Position numbers and translations under genes: made by a program. A stretch of 64,000 nt of DNA. Origin: Mesorhizobium sp. LMG 17147 (GTDB lineage: Bacteria; Pseudomonadota; Alphaproteobacteria; Rhizobiales; Rhizobiaceae). The stretch spans positions 124,001 through 188,000 of the forward strand of contig NZ_JANCTC010000008.1 of NCBI RefSeq assembly GCF_024297145.1. The letters run 5' to 3'. A model generated the notes under the pieces. The model saw only the letters and a program-made list of their open reading frames with translations, did not search any database and was not told where the DNA came from. Every line of letters starts with the position of its first letter. The first letter of the stretch is position 1. Positions 15,684 through 24,996 of the stretch are shown here, piece after piece.

Positions 15684-17452
15684 TCCTGGTCGAAGGGCCG
15701 CAGCTCCCCTTGGTTCTCCAGGAAACGAAGCAACATCGAGGTATAACGTCTTGCCGCGGCCGCCAGCCGGATCTGTTCCCGATCATCGCCACATCGTGCA
15801 GCCATGCTCCACAAGCCAAGCTGGAACGCAAGATAGCAGGGCTCATAGTATTGGACCAGATTGGCATCGACGGGACGGGAGGCTCTCGCTTCCACGGCCT
15901 TGCAAAGCGCCCCAGTCGCCGGGTCGGAGAGGCTGTACTCGACACGGGCGCCGGCAATGTCCCAGGCGATGTCCTGGCAGCCGATCAGATCGTGCGATCG
16001 GCAATGATCGAGGGCGTCCGTCTTGACCAGCGTTCCACTGCGCGAAAGGATGAACTCCCACGGATGAAGCCGCCCGTCGATCTGGACCCGCTGCATGGTC
16101 TTGGGGGGAGCCTGTTTCGAGAACCAGGTCTGCAGCTCCGCCGCGCGGCGTTCGCCCAGCGCCTCACTTGTATTCCGCACGGCCATGTCCGCAAGCGCCT
16201 CCAGCGAGGCACCTGGCTCCGAGGCGGGCAGATTGGCTGCGCGCCAGGCGAAATAGCCCGCCAGGTGAGCGACCAATTTTTCGTTCGAAAGCGTTGCCCG
16301 GTCCAGCGTTGTGCCGTCGATCCAACGTTCGACCAGAAAGCCATGGCACAGCCCCGCGACTTCCGGGCCAAAGCCTGCGTCGTGCAGCCTCCTGGCGGTC
16401 TCGGCCTTGTGCATTCCGATTTCACCGAGGCCGACGAATTTGACCGACCATTTTTCCCGGCCCGCGGAAGCGAGGAACTTCCGCCGCTCGAAGCCGCGAT
16501 GAACGGGCGGCCAATGATCCTGCGAGCCATAATGCAAGCGACGCCACTCTCCGGCGGATATTTCCATCAGGCTGACCGCTGTGCGGCCGATCATTCTAGC
16601 CACCCAATCCCGCAGCGCCGGCAGAGCGGATCCAGCGGGGAAAGTCCGTTCGAAATCCGCGGTGTGTTTTTGGCACACCGTCCATGCCTCACGGATGTCC
16701 GCCGACGTCTCGGCGCCCGGGCCACCCAAATGACTTGGGAACAGATGGATGCGCCTGGTATCGATGCCCAGCGCTTGTAGCCATGCGACGACGGCATGGA
16801 ACGAGCTGCCGGACAGACCCGGGCCCTCATCGACGATGGCAAAGCGGGCCGACGGCTTCGTCATCCAGCCGCCGATCAGCTCCGGATCGGCGGCAAGCCG
16901 CCTGCGAAACGGGTGGCCGATCGGACGGACGCTGACGGGTGCTGGCGCGCCGATGGCTGCCGCCACCATCGCTGCAAGCCCCAGGCCGATGCTGCGGATG
17001 CCGATTACGCATGTGTTCGCATCGAGACCCGACTGCCGCGCGGCGACGAAATAGCTCTCCGGATAAAGCCCGTAATGAGCGTAGCCCTCAGCCGCGCCGG
17101 TCAGAATGTCGCCATCGCATTCGAGTTCGGCCAACATTCGCGGCACTTCGGCATCGACCGGGCCGTCGACGGCGAATCCGGCCCTCCACGATCTGCCCAC
17201 GTCCCGGGCCAAGCCGACCAGGAGATTTGCGCCCGCGATCCGTTGTGGGGAATTCCTGTCCGTGCCCTTGGCCTCGAATTCCGCGTCGGCAAGGCCCTGG
17301 ACCAATTCCGAGACCTTGATGAACAGGCCGACCAGGGCCGCGTGCCGTCCGATCCCGCTTGGCATGTCCGCAATGTGCCCGGCCGCGTCGCGAGCCGAGG
17401 CGCGAACATATCGCGCGCTCTCAGTTTGCTTGTGGTCGCCATAGACGATCAT
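15620..17452 (-). CDS. phosphoribosyltransferase-like plus kinase-like two-domain protein
   Basis: A 610-residue protein, the only minus-strand gene inside the glycan cluster. Residues about 120-255 look like a phosphoribosyltransferase fold: GIRSIGLGLAAMVAA, SVRPIGHPF, and IVDEGPGLSGSSF, which resembles a PRPP-binding loop. Residues about 330-560 resemble an aminoglycoside-phosphotransferase-like kinase, with DGRLHPWEFI in place of the usual HGDLHPxN and DIAWDIAGA in place of the metal-binding segment. The catalytic aspartate of the first motif is replaced by arginine, so kinase activity is doubtful. The start at ATG 17452 is the first not reaching into the promoter of the divergent gene; its ribosome site is weak. 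Function unknown. Confidence 0.75.
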   Translation of the reverse strand: MIVYGDHKQTESARYVRASARDAAGHIADMPSGIGRHAALVGLFIKVSELVQGLADAEFEAKGTDRNSPQRIAGANLLVGLARDVGRSWRAGFAVDGPVDAEVPRMLAELECDGDILTGAAEGYAHYGLYPESYFVAARQSGLDANTCVIGIRSIGLGLAAMVAAAIGAPAPVSVRPIGHPFRRRLAADPELIGGWMTKPSARFAIVDEGPGLSGSSFHAVVAWLQALGIDTRRIHLFPSHLGGPGAETSADIREAWTVCQKHTADFERTFPAGSALPALRDWVARMIGRTAVSLMEISAGEWRRLHYGSQDHWPPVHRGFERRKFLASAGREKWSVKFVGLGEIGMHKAETARRLHDAGFGPEVAGLCHGFLVERWIDGTTLDRATLSNEKLVAHLAGYFAWRAANLPASEPGASLEALADMAVRNTSEALGERRAAELQTWFSKQAPPKTMQRVQIDGRLHPWEFILSRSGTLVKTDALDHCRSHDLIGCQDIAWDIAGARVEYSLSDPATGALCKAVEARASRPVDANLVQYYEPCYLAFQLGLWSMAARCGDDREQIRLAAAARRYTSMLLRFLENQGELRPFDQDQSSRRSISASFSRMATTSSR

Positions 17453-17545
17453 TGTCTCGTCCCGGTTGGCCTCACCCCCCGGCTGCACAACTCGGCGGGC
17501 GCTACTTTGATCCACCGTCGGTTGCACGATTTTTACAGCCGGCAA

Positions 17546-17570
17546 GGAACAATCCGGGAGGAAGGCGGTT
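17546..17570 (+). promoter_or_regulatory. EcfG-type promoter before inositol-phosphate synthase
   Basis: GGAAC at 17546-17550 and GTT at 17568-17570, spacer 17, 43 bases before the GTG at 17613. It would drive the second half of the glycan cluster (17613 onward). Confidence 0.62.
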
Positions 17571-17612
17571 TGGCACGAAGAACTTACCTTCAACAGCATA
17601 GGCAGCGGTTTC

Positions 17613-18716
17613 GTGGGATCGAAGAAAGTTCGGATCGGAATAGTCGGCGTCGGCAACTGCGCCTCCTCCCTTGTTCAGGGCATCACCTATTACCGCGACG
17701 CAAGGAGCAATGAACCCATACCGGGGCTGATGCATGCCGATCTTGGCGGCTACCATGTCAAGGACATCGAGGTGGTCTGCGCTTTCGACGTCGCCAAGGG
17801 CAAGGTCGGACATGATGTGGCAGACGCGATCTACAGCGCGCCCAACAATACTTTCCGCTTTGCCAATGTTGCGCCTACCGGCGTTCGCGTCGAACGCGGA
17901 CCGACGCTGGACGGCATCGGCAAATATCTGCGCGACGAGATCGAGGAGGCCGACGAGCCGGTCGCCAACGTCGGCAAGATCCTCGCCGAAAGCGGCGCCG
18001 AGATCCTGGTGTCCTATCTGCCTGTCGGTTCGGAGGAGGCAACACGCTTTTATGCCGAGTGCGCGCTCGAGGGGGGCTGCGCCTTCGTCAACTGCATACC
18101 AGTCTTCATCGCCTCGCGGCCGGAGTGGCGCCGGCGCTTCGAGCAGCACGGGCTGCCGCTGATCGGCGACGACATCAAGAGCCAGGTCGGTGCGACGATC
18201 GTCCACCGGCTGCTCGCCAACCTGTTCCGTGAGCGCGGCGTGCGCATCGATCGCACCTACCAGCTCAATTTCGGCGGCAACACCGACTTCCTCAACATGC
18301 TGGAGCGCGAGCGGCTGGAATCAAAGAAGATCTCAAAGACGCAATCCGTCACCAGCCAGATCGACGTCCCCCTGGAGCCCGGCAACATTCACGTCGGGCC
18401 GAGCGACCATGTCCCGTGGCTGACCGACCGCAAGTGGGCCTATATCCGGGTCGAAGGCACGACCTTCGGCGGCGTGCCGCTGAATGCCGAGCTCAAGCTG
18501 GAAGTGTGGGATTCGCCCAATTCGGCCGGCGTCGTCATCGATGCGGTGCGTTGCGCCAAGCTGGCGCTCGACCGCGGCATCGCGGGCGCGCTGACCGGCC
18601 CCTGCAGCTATTTCATGAAATCGCCGCCCGAGCAGTTCACCGACGCGGAAGCCCGCCAGCGCACGCTCTCTTTCATCGCCGGCAAGGACGAGCCGATGCT
18701 CGATGCGGCGGAATGA
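17613..18716 (+). CDS. ino1: inositol-3-phosphate synthase
   Basis: A 367-residue enzyme of the shorter bacterial/archaeal type. The NAD site is [15 protein letters not shown] near residue 8, and [22 protein letters not shown] and [16 protein letters not shown] segments follow the family. It converts glucose 6-phosphate to inositol 3-phosphate (also called inositol 1-phosphate) using NAD. GTG is the start; the ribosome site is weak. It overlaps the phosphatase-like gene by four bases, which suggests that inositol phosphate or free inositol is a building block of the cluster's product. Such synthases are not general housekeeping genes in rhizobia. Confidence 0.92.
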   Translation: MGSKKVRIGIVGVGNCASSLVQGITYYRDARSNEPIPGLMHADLGGYHVKDIEVVCAFDVAKGKVGHDVADAIYSAPNNTFRFANVAPTGVRVERGPTLDGIGKYLRDEIEEADEPVANVGKILAESGAEILVSYLPVGSEEATRFYAECALEGGCAFVNCIPVFIASRPEWRRRFEQHGLPLIGDDIKSQVGATIVHRLLANLFRERGVRIDRTYQLNFGGNTDFLNMLERERLESKKISKTQSVTSQIDVPLEPGNIHVGPSDHVPWLTDRKWAYIRVEGTTFGGVPLNAELKLEVWDSPNSAGVVIDAVRCAKLALDRGIAGALTGPCSYFMKSPPEQFTDAEARQRTLSFIAGKDEPMLDAAE

Positions 18717-19309
18717 CGACGACGTTTTTTCTGGTGCGCCACGCCGCGCATGACAATGTCGGCTGTTATCTTGCCGGGCGGATGGCCGGCGTTTGCCTCG
18801 GCGAAGCCGGCAGGGCACAGGCCTCGCATCTGGCTGACCGTATGGCACGCGAGCCGGTAGCGGCGATCTTCTGCAGCCCGCGCGAACGCACGCAGGAGAC
18901 TGCGAATCCGATGGCGCTCGCCTGTAATGCCGGTGAAATCGTGATCCGCGAGGAACTCGATGAGATCGACTTCGGCACCTGGTCGGGAAAGACCTTCGAG
19001 GAGCTGAACAAGGATGCCGACTGGCGAGCGTGGAACGACCAGCGTCAGCAGGCTAGAACGCCGAGCGGCGAGACCATGCTGGACGTGCAGCAACGCGTCG
19101 TCTTGCTGATCGAACAGGTCCGCGGCACCTACCAGAACCAATGCGTTGCACTGGTCAGCCATGCCGACGTCATCAAGGCCGCGGTGTGCAAAGTGCTCGG
19201 CCTGTCGCTGGGGAACTGCTTTCGCTTCGATATCGACCCAGCGTCGATCACCACGGTTGTTTGGGGGGACTGGGGGTCGAAGCTGATCAGACTCAATGAA
19301 GCTGCCTGA
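18713..19309 (+). CDS. histidine phosphatase (phosphoglycerate mutase-like)
   Basis: A 198-residue member of the histidine phosphatase superfamily. The phospho-accepting histidine is in LVRHAAHD near residue 9, the arginine partners are in [11 protein letters not shown], the acid is in [11 protein letters not shown], and the second histidine in VSHADVIK. It starts at ATG 18713, overlapping the stop of inositol-phosphate synthase. The position suggests it may remove phosphate from inositol phosphate or a sugar phosphate made in the cluster; the sequence alone does not show the substrate. Confidence 0.88.
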   Translation: MTTTFFLVRHAAHDNVGCYLAGRMAGVCLGEAGRAQASHLADRMAREPVAAIFCSPRERTQETANPMALACNAGEIVIREELDEIDFGTWSGKTFEELNKDADWRAWNDQRQQARTPSGETMLDVQQRVVLLIEQVRGTYQNQCVALVSHADVIKAAVCKVLGLSLGNCFRFDIDPASITTVVWGDWGSKLIRLNEAA

Positions 19310-19324
19310 CGAGGAATTTGCCGG

Positions 19325-20428
19325 ATGCGCATGGTCATTTTCGGTCTTACCGTGACATCGTCGTGGGGCAACGGTCACGCCACGCTGTGGCGCGGATTGA
19401 TCCGGGCGATGGCCGGGCTGGGCTGGTCCATCACCTTCTTCGAACGCAACACCCCCTATTATGCCGGTACACGCGATCTCGACCAGTTGGATGGCGGCAA
19501 CCTTGTCCTTTACCCGGATTGGGAGGACATCCAGCGCGTTGCCGAGCAGGCGATGAAAGAGGCCGATGTCGTCATCGTCACCTCCTATTGCCCCGATGCC
19601 GTGAGCGCGTCGCGCCTTGCTCACCAGGCCTGTCGCGGGCTGAAGGTCTTCTACGATCTGGACACGCCGGTGACGCTGGCGCGGATCGAACAAGGCGAGC
19701 CTCCGGCCTATTTCGGGCCGGAAGGGCTTCGCGATTTCGATCTCGTGCTGAGCTACACGGGAGGAACCGCGATCGACGCATTGAGGTCGACGCTGGGTGC
19801 ACGCCGCGTCATGCCGCTCTACGGCCATGTCGATCCAGAGCGACACCGGCCCGCCCCGCCCAGGCCGGAGTTTGCCGGCGACCTGTCCTATCTTGGAACC
19901 TATGCGGCAGACCGCCAGGCCGGGGTCGAGAGGTTGCTGGTCAGCCCGGCTGCGCGCCTGCCGGATCGCCGTTTCATTATTGGCGGCGCACAATATCCGC
20001 AGGAATTCCCGTGGAGCGACAATATCTTCTTCGTCCGGCATCTGCCGCCGGCCGACCACCCCGCCTTCTTTTCATCATCACGACTGACCCTGAACGTGAC
20101 CCGCGAGGCGATGGCCGAACGGGGCTGGTGTCCTTCCGGCCGGCTGTTCGAAGCCGCCGCTTGCGGGGCTGCGATGGTGAGCGACACATGGCCCGGACTG
20201 GAGGCCTTTTTCCGGCCCGGTGAAGAGATCGTCGTGGCCAACAGCACCGACGACGTGATCGGCGCGCTCGACCTGTCCGACGCCGAGCTTGACGCGATCC
20301 GCCGCCGTGCGCGCGAGCGGGTGCTGGACGAACACACCTCCGCGCGGCGCGCGAAGGAATTCGACCGCATCCTGTCCGATGCACTGCACGGCTCCACGCA
20401 TGGGGAGCCGTTGAAGGAGGCAGTTTGA
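19325..20428 (+). CDS. CgeB-like glycosyltransferase (paralogue 4)
   Basis: A 367-residue protein closely related to paralogue 3 (13197): VTSSWGNGHATLWRGLIR at the start, YDLDTPVTLARIEQG in the middle, DLSYLGTYAADRQ, HLPPADHPAF and GRLFEAAACGAAMVSDTW. The start at 19325 lies 15 bases after the phosphatase gene. It overlaps the nucleotidyltransferase by four bases. It presumably transfers a sugar in the same pathway. Confidence 0.87.
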   Translation: MRMVIFGLTVTSSWGNGHATLWRGLIRAMAGLGWSITFFERNTPYYAGTRDLDQLDGGNLVLYPDWEDIQRVAEQAMKEADVVIVTSYCPDAVSASRLAHQACRGLKVFYDLDTPVTLARIEQGEPPAYFGPEGLRDFDLVLSYTGGTAIDALRSTLGARRVMPLYGHVDPERHRPAPPRPEFAGDLSYLGTYAADRQAGVERLLVSPAARLPDRRFIIGGAQYPQEFPWSDNIFFVRHLPPADHPAFFSSSRLTLNVTREAMAERGWCPSGRLFEAAACGAAMVSDTWPGLEAFFRPGEEIVVANSTDDVIGALDLSDAELDAIRRRARERVLDEHTSARRAKEFDRILSDALHGSTHGEPLKEAV

Positions 20429-21228
20429 TGTTGGGCATCGTGCCCGCAGCCGGACGGGGAAGCCGCATCCAGCCGCTCGGCTTTTCGAAGGAGCTTCTGC
20501 CGGTCGGCAGCCGCATCGACGGCAACACCGAGCGGCCTTGCGCGGTCAGCGAATACCTGGTGCGCCGCATGGTGCGCGCCGGCGCCGACAAGATCTGCTT
20601 CGTCATCGGCTCGGGTAAGTCGGATATCCTGGAATATTATTCTGCCGGCTATGCCGACGCGGCCGCTCTGTTTGTGGTGCAGCCCTCTCCGGTCGGCCTT
20701 TGCGACGCCATCTTCCGCGCCGCACCGCTCGTCGCAGCCGACGAGACCGTTCTGGTCGGGTTGCCCGATACGATCTGGTTTCCCGAAGACGGGTTCCTGG
20801 CCCTCCCGGACGACGGCCTGTCCTTCCTGCTGTTTCCGGTGGACCAGCCGGAGTTCTTCGATGCCGTGGTTGTCGACGAGGACGGCCGGGTGAAGCAAAT
20901 CCAGGTCAAGCAACAGAATGCCGCGTCGAACTGGATCTGGGGTGCGTTCAAGATGCCCGGCCGCACCCTTCATCAGCTCGCCGCGCTGTGGCGGGAACGG
21001 GACCGGTGCGACGAATATATCGGCACGCTGGTCAACGCCTATCTCGCCGCCGGTGGCGAAGCCTATGGCATCAAGGCTGGTACCGCCTATGTCGACGTCG
21101 GCACCTTCAACGGTTACCGCACCGCATTGCGGCTGCTTGAAAGCGCCGCCGGTACCAAGGACGACCAAGCCGCCATTACGCTGCCCGGCCACCAGCACGT
21201 CCCTATCCTCGCAGGCGAAGGAGGCTAG
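20425..21228 (+). CDS. sugar nucleotidyltransferase
   Basis: A 267-residue nucleotidyltransferase. The signature AAGRGSRIQPLGFSKELLPVG at the N-terminus binds the nucleotide, and VGLPDTIWFPEDG holds the family's metal-binding aspartate. It activates a sugar 1-phosphate with a nucleoside triphosphate, giving the donor used by glycosyltransferases. The length is near that of glucose-1-phosphate thymidylyl- or uridylyltransferases, but neither base nor sugar can be told. It lies between a glycosyltransferase and a methyltransferase in one operon. Confidence 0.88.
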   Translation: MMLGIVPAAGRGSRIQPLGFSKELLPVGSRIDGNTERPCAVSEYLVRRMVRAGADKICFVIGSGKSDILEYYSAGYADAAALFVVQPSPVGLCDAIFRAAPLVAADETVLVGLPDTIWFPEDGFLALPDDGLSFLLFPVDQPEFFDAVVVDEDGRVKQIQVKQQNAASNWIWGAFKMPGRTLHQLAALWRERDRCDEYIGTLVNAYLAAGGEAYGIKAGTAYVDVGTFNGYRTALRLLESAAGTKDDQAAITLPGHQHVPILAGEGG

Positions 21229-21230
21229 CC

Positions 21231-21992
21231 ATGCTGCATTCCGATGCCGAGATCCGCCGCCGTATCGATGCGCTCGGCCCATGGTTCCACAATATGGAGC
21301 TGGCCGGCATCGAAACCGCTCCCGACCATTTCCTTGGCAACTATCCGCTGATCAAATGGCGCAAATTCGCCGACGCGATTCCCGCCGATCTTTCCGGTAA
21401 GGCGGTGCTCGACATAGGCTGCAATGCGGGTTTCTACTCGATCGAGATGAAACGTCGCGGCGCCGGCCGCGTGCTAGGCATCGACTTCGATGAAGCTTAC
21501 CTGGCGCAGGCGCGCTTTGCCGCCGAGGTCGCAGACTGCGACATCGAATTCCGGCAGCTCTCGGTCTACGACGTTGGCGCCCTGCATGAGCGGTTCGACA
21601 TCGTGCTGTTCATGGGCGTGCTCTACCATTTGCGCCATCCTCTGCTCGCACTCGATCTGATCCGGGAGCACGTCGCCAAGGACCTGATGATCTTCCAGTC
21701 GATGCAGCGCGGCAGCACCAACGTGCCGGCGCTCGAGCAGAACTATCATTTCTGGACCCACGACCTGTTCGACCGGCCGGAATTCCCAAAGCTGCATTTC
21801 ATCGAGTATCGTTACGCCGACGACCCGACCAACTGGTGGATTCCCAATCGCGCATGCACCGAAGCCATGCTTCGCAGCGCCGGCTTCAAGATCGTGCTGC
21901 AACCGGAACAGGAGGTCTATTTCTGCCGCACCGCCGACGTGCCGGCCGGCGGCGGCGCCGTCTACCCGTCGAAAGGACAGATAAATGATTGA
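21231..21992 (+). CDS. class I SAM-dependent methyltransferase, CmoB-like
   Basis: A 253-residue methyltransferase. VLDIGCNAGFYSIEMKRRGA near residue 60 is the SAM-binding loop, and the N-terminal PWFHNMEL and later MGVLYHLRHPLLALD resemble the CmoB/DUF1698 group. From memory, this type (called Rta_06860 family) accompanies the B12-radical-SAM protein in rhizobial glycan clusters. It would methylate a sugar or the lipid-linked product. It begins two bases after the nucleotidyltransferase stop and overlaps the glycosidase-like gene by eight bases. Confidence 0.87.
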   Translation: MLHSDAEIRRRIDALGPWFHNMELAGIETAPDHFLGNYPLIKWRKFADAIPADLSGKAVLDIGCNAGFYSIEMKRRGAGRVLGIDFDEAYLAQARFAAEVADCDIEFRQLSVYDVGALHERFDIVLFMGVLYHLRHPLLALDLIREHVAKDLMIFQSMQRGSTNVPALEQNYHFWTHDLFDRPEFPKLHFIEYRYADDPTNWWIPNRACTEAMLRSAGFKIVLQPEQEVYFCRTADVPAGGGAVYPSKGQIND

Positions 21993-22917
21993 AGCCGCGA
22001 TGATCTGGAACGAGCCCAACAACAAATCCCACTGGGATCCCGAGCTCGACCCCGACTGGAGCCGCTTCGCCGCTACGGCAATCCTGGCCGCCGATGCAAT
22101 CGCGGCGGAGAATCCCGCCTTGACCAAGGTGCTGGGCGGCATCTCGCCGATCGATGCCGGCTTCATGACCCGGATGAAGGAATTCGGCGTGCTCGATCAC
22201 GTCGACGCGGTCGCCGTGCACGGCTTTCCGCTCGACTGGAACCTCTGGCAGATCCACGAATGGCCGCAGAAGGTCGGCGAGATCTCGGCTGTCACCGATC
22301 TTCCGGTATGGGTCAGCGAGGTCGGCGTGTCGACCTTCGGCGCCGAGGAGGTACAGGTCTGGGGCCTGCGCCGGACCGCGGAATTGCTGATCGGCAACGC
22401 ACCGCGCATCCAATGGTACAGCCTCTACGACCTGCCGCGCGAGTGGGAAGCGACGACGCGCCATCGCGAGGCGGAAGGCTCGTCTTACTATCGCCATTTC
22501 TACATGGGCCTGCTTCGCCAGGACGGCACGCCAAAGCCCGCGCTCGAGGAGTTCCTGCACCACACGCCGGCATTAGGACTGGTGCAGTGGTTCCATTTCG
22601 AAGATCACCGGCTTGATGACGCCGTTGCCTGGATGAAACGCCTCGGTGTCACCAATCTGCGTACCGGGCTTTCCTGGGCCGACAGCTTCAGGCCGAATGC
22701 GCTTGACTGGTTCGACCGGCAGATCGAGGCGCTGGCCGACTTCGACGTGACCGTTACTTTCTGCTTCACGCCGGAGCATCGCGGAATGATGCCGCACCAC
22801 AGCAGTCCGCCGCTGGTGCCGGAGGAATTCGCCGAGTTCTGCGCGGCAATGACGCGCCGCTATGCCGGCAGCATCGCTGCCCCTTCCGTCGGCAGGCTAC
22901 GCGCCTCCGCGGCGTGA
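21985..22917 (+). CDS. glycosidase-like TIM-barrel protein, apparently circularly permuted
   Basis: A 310-residue protein related to clan GH-A glycosidases (GH39-type). It begins directly with strand 4, WNEPNN, giving Glu10 as acid/base, and has VWVSEVGVS with Glu112 as the nucleophile and WYSLYD for strand 8. Residues about 199-294 then hold what are normally the first strands: VTNLRTGLSWADSF, DWFDRQIEALADFDVTVTF, FTPEH, and AMTRRYA. Normally the RYG-like end runs straight into WNEPN, so the order is permuted. Start ATG 21985 has AAGGAC upstream and overlaps the previous stop. Both glutamates are present, so it may still cut or transfer a sugar. No signal peptide is seen. Confidence 0.82.
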   Translation: MIEAAMIWNEPNNKSHWDPELDPDWSRFAATAILAADAIAAENPALTKVLGGISPIDAGFMTRMKEFGVLDHVDAVAVHGFPLDWNLWQIHEWPQKVGEISAVTDLPVWVSEVGVSTFGAEEVQVWGLRRTAELLIGNAPRIQWYSLYDLPREWEATTRHREAEGSSYYRHFYMGLLRQDGTPKPALEEFLHHTPALGLVQWFHFEDHRLDDAVAWMKRLGVTNLRTGLSWADSFRPNALDWFDRQIEALADFDVTVTFCFTPEHRGMMPHHSSPPLVPEEFAEFCAAMTRRYAGSIAAPSVGRLRASAA

Positions 22918-22937
22918 GGAGCTTCGGCTCTCCAGCC

Positions 22938-24002
22938 ATGACGCTCACCGTCCTCAACGTCGCCTATCCCCTCGCCCCGGTCGGGCCGGATGCGGTCGGC
23001 GGTGCCGAGCAGGTGCTGTCGATGCTCGACCAGGCGCTCGTACAGGCCGGACACCGCTCGATCGTGATCGGCTGCCAGGGCTCGAGCGCTGAGGGCACTC
23101 TCATCGAGACGCCGGCCGAACCGGGCGTGCTCGATGAAGCGGCGAAGCGCCGGGCGCAGCGTGCTCATCGCGCTGCAATCGCTACCGCACGCGCTCGCTG
23201 GCCAATCGACGTGGTTCATTTGCACGGCATCGATTTCGACGCCTATCTGCCGGGCGACGGGCCGACATTGGTGACCCTGCACTTGCCGCTCGACTGGTAT
23301 CCGGCCGACGCTCTCAATCCGACACGGGAGGATCTGTGGCTGCATGCGGTATCAGCGGCTCAGCAAAGAACCGCGCCGCCGGGAGCCAGGCTCATCGAAC
23401 CGATCCCGAACGGAGTGGACATCGACGCGCTCAGCGAGCGGCAGGCCAAGCGCGACTTTGCCCTCGTGCTCAGCCGCGTCTGCCCGGAAAAGGGCATCCA
23501 TCTGGCGCTGGACGCAGCCAAGAAGGCCAGTGTGCCGTTGGTCATCGGCGGCAAAGTCTACCCTTACGAAACCCACACCGCGTATTTTGGCGACGAGGTC
23601 GAACCTCGGCTGGACGACCGGCGCCGCTTCCTTGGTCCGGTCGGCTTTGTCGCCAAGCGGCACCTGCTGAACACAGCCCGATGCCTGGTCATCCCGAGCC
23701 TTGCCGCGGAAACCAGTTCGCTCGTGGCCATGGAGGCGCTCGCCTGCGGCACACCCGTGGTGGCCTTCCCGAATGGCGCACTGCCGGATGTGGTCGAGCA
23801 CGGCAAGACCGGGTATCTGGTCGGGGATGTCGACGAGATGGCGCAAGCCATCCTTGCCGCGCCCGGCCTGGATCCCGAGACCTGCCGGGCCGAGGCGCGG
23901 CGGCGCTTTTCACTCGACCGCATGGTTTCCTCCTACATGGACGCCTATCGGGCGCTGGCACGGCTCGGCACAGACAGCGGGCAGCTCGCGACGGCGAAGT
24001 GA
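22938..24002 (+). CDS. GT4-family glycosyltransferase
   Basis: A 354-residue GT-B glycosyltransferase. AVGGAEQVLSMLDQALV near the start is the glycine-rich GT4 motif, and SLAAETSSLVAMEALACGTPVVAF holds the EX7E donor motif. The ATG at 22938 is preferred; a GTG at 22914 overlapping the previous stop is possible, and neither has a clear ribosome site. It acts in the cytoplasm on an unknown acceptor. The gene follows the glycosidase-like gene in the same operon. Confidence 0.88.
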   Translation: MTLTVLNVAYPLAPVGPDAVGGAEQVLSMLDQALVQAGHRSIVIGCQGSSAEGTLIETPAEPGVLDEAAKRRAQRAHRAAIATARARWPIDVVHLHGIDFDAYLPGDGPTLVTLHLPLDWYPADALNPTREDLWLHAVSAAQQRTAPPGARLIEPIPNGVDIDALSERQAKRDFALVLSRVCPEKGIHLALDAAKKASVPLVIGGKVYPYETHTAYFGDEVEPRLDDRRRFLGPVGFVAKRHLLNTARCLVIPSLAAETSSLVAMEALACGTPVVAFPNGALPDVVEHGKTGYLVGDVDEMAQAILAAPGLDPETCRAEARRRFSLDRMVSSYMDAYRALARLGTDSGQLATAK

Positions 24003-24009
24003 GCGGAAC

Positions 24010-24996
24010 ATGCTTCGCGGTGAGATCATCGACGATCCGGCCGGCCTCGAAGCCCTTGAGCCGCACTGGTGGGAACTCTGGTCGCTCAGCCCCTCGGCGA
24101 CGCCGTTCCAGTCTCCCGCATGGTTGCTGCCATGGTGGCGGACATTCGCTCCCGGCGAGCTAGCGACGGTCGCCGTCTGGAGTGGCGACGATCTGGTCGG
24201 CCTGGCGCCACTCTATCTGGAACGCCAGGACGCCGGCGCGCGGCTGCTTCCGCTCGGCATTTCGTTGAGCGACTATCTGGATGTCCTCTGTATTCCCGAA
24301 ACCGCCGCACCGGTCGCCGTCGCCATCGCCGACACGGTTCTTTCCCTCGGCTGGTCGCAGTGGATCTTGCAGGACCTGCCTCCCGGCGGCGCCGGCCTTG
24401 CCATCAGGCATGCCGCGCTCGAATCGTGCCAAGCCGTCAGTCATACCGCTTGCCCGGTGCTCGCTCTCGCCGGCGACCAGACGCTTCAAGGCTGCGTTCC
24501 GGCGCGGCGGAGGCGCCAATTGCGCCGCGCCCTCGGGGCCGCGTCGAGACGCGGCAGGGTCTCCATCGAATCCGCTTTGTCCGATCCGCAGACATTTCTC
24601 GATCACCTGATCCGCCTTCACCGCGCGCGCTGGGCCGGACACGGCGACGGCGTTCTGTCCGATTCCCGCGTGGAAGCATTCCACCGGCAGGCGCTGCCGC
24701 AGCTGGTCGCACAAGTGCTTGCCCGATGCTGGCTCATCACCATTGGTGACGTGATCGTGGGGGCCTATTACGGGTTCCATCATCGGGGCCGCGCTTACGC
24801 TTATCTCGGTGGCTTCGATCCGGCCTATGCCGATGAAAGTCCCGGCGCGCTGCTCATCGGCCAGGCGATAAGGCAGGCGATCTGCGAAGGCGCGGAAGAG
24901 TTCGATTTTCTGCGCGGACAAGAGGCCTACAAATACAGCTGGGGCGCCGTCGACCGGTGGACGATGCGCAAGATCTGGACGCGGAGCAAAGGGTGA
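24010..24996 (+). CDS. GNAT-type acyltransferase (CelD/BcsL, FemAB-like)
   Basis: A 328-residue protein. The N-terminal TPFQSPAWLLPWWRTF and the C-terminal YYGFHHRGRAYAYLGGF and EFDFLRGQEAYKYSWGA match the GNAT_acetyltransf_6 family (CelD/BcsL-like), which is usually found in polysaccharide clusters and transfers acyl groups to sugars or lipids. No membrane span is seen. Its stop shares a base with the next start (TGATG). In this cluster it could acylate the glycan; the substrate is not shown. Confidence 0.85.
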   Translation: MLRGEIIDDPAGLEALEPHWWELWSLSPSATPFQSPAWLLPWWRTFAPGELATVAVWSGDDLVGLAPLYLERQDAGARLLPLGISLSDYLDVLCIPETAAPVAVAIADTVLSLGWSQWILQDLPPGGAGLAIRHAALESCQAVSHTACPVLALAGDQTLQGCVPARRRRQLRRALGAASRRGRVSIESALSDPQTFLDHLIRLHRARWAGHGDGVLSDSRVEAFHRQALPQLVAQVLARCWLITIGDVIVGAYYGFHHRGRAYAYLGGFDPAYADESPGALLIGQAIRQAICEGAEEFDFLRGQEAYKYSWGAVDRWTMRKIWTRSKG

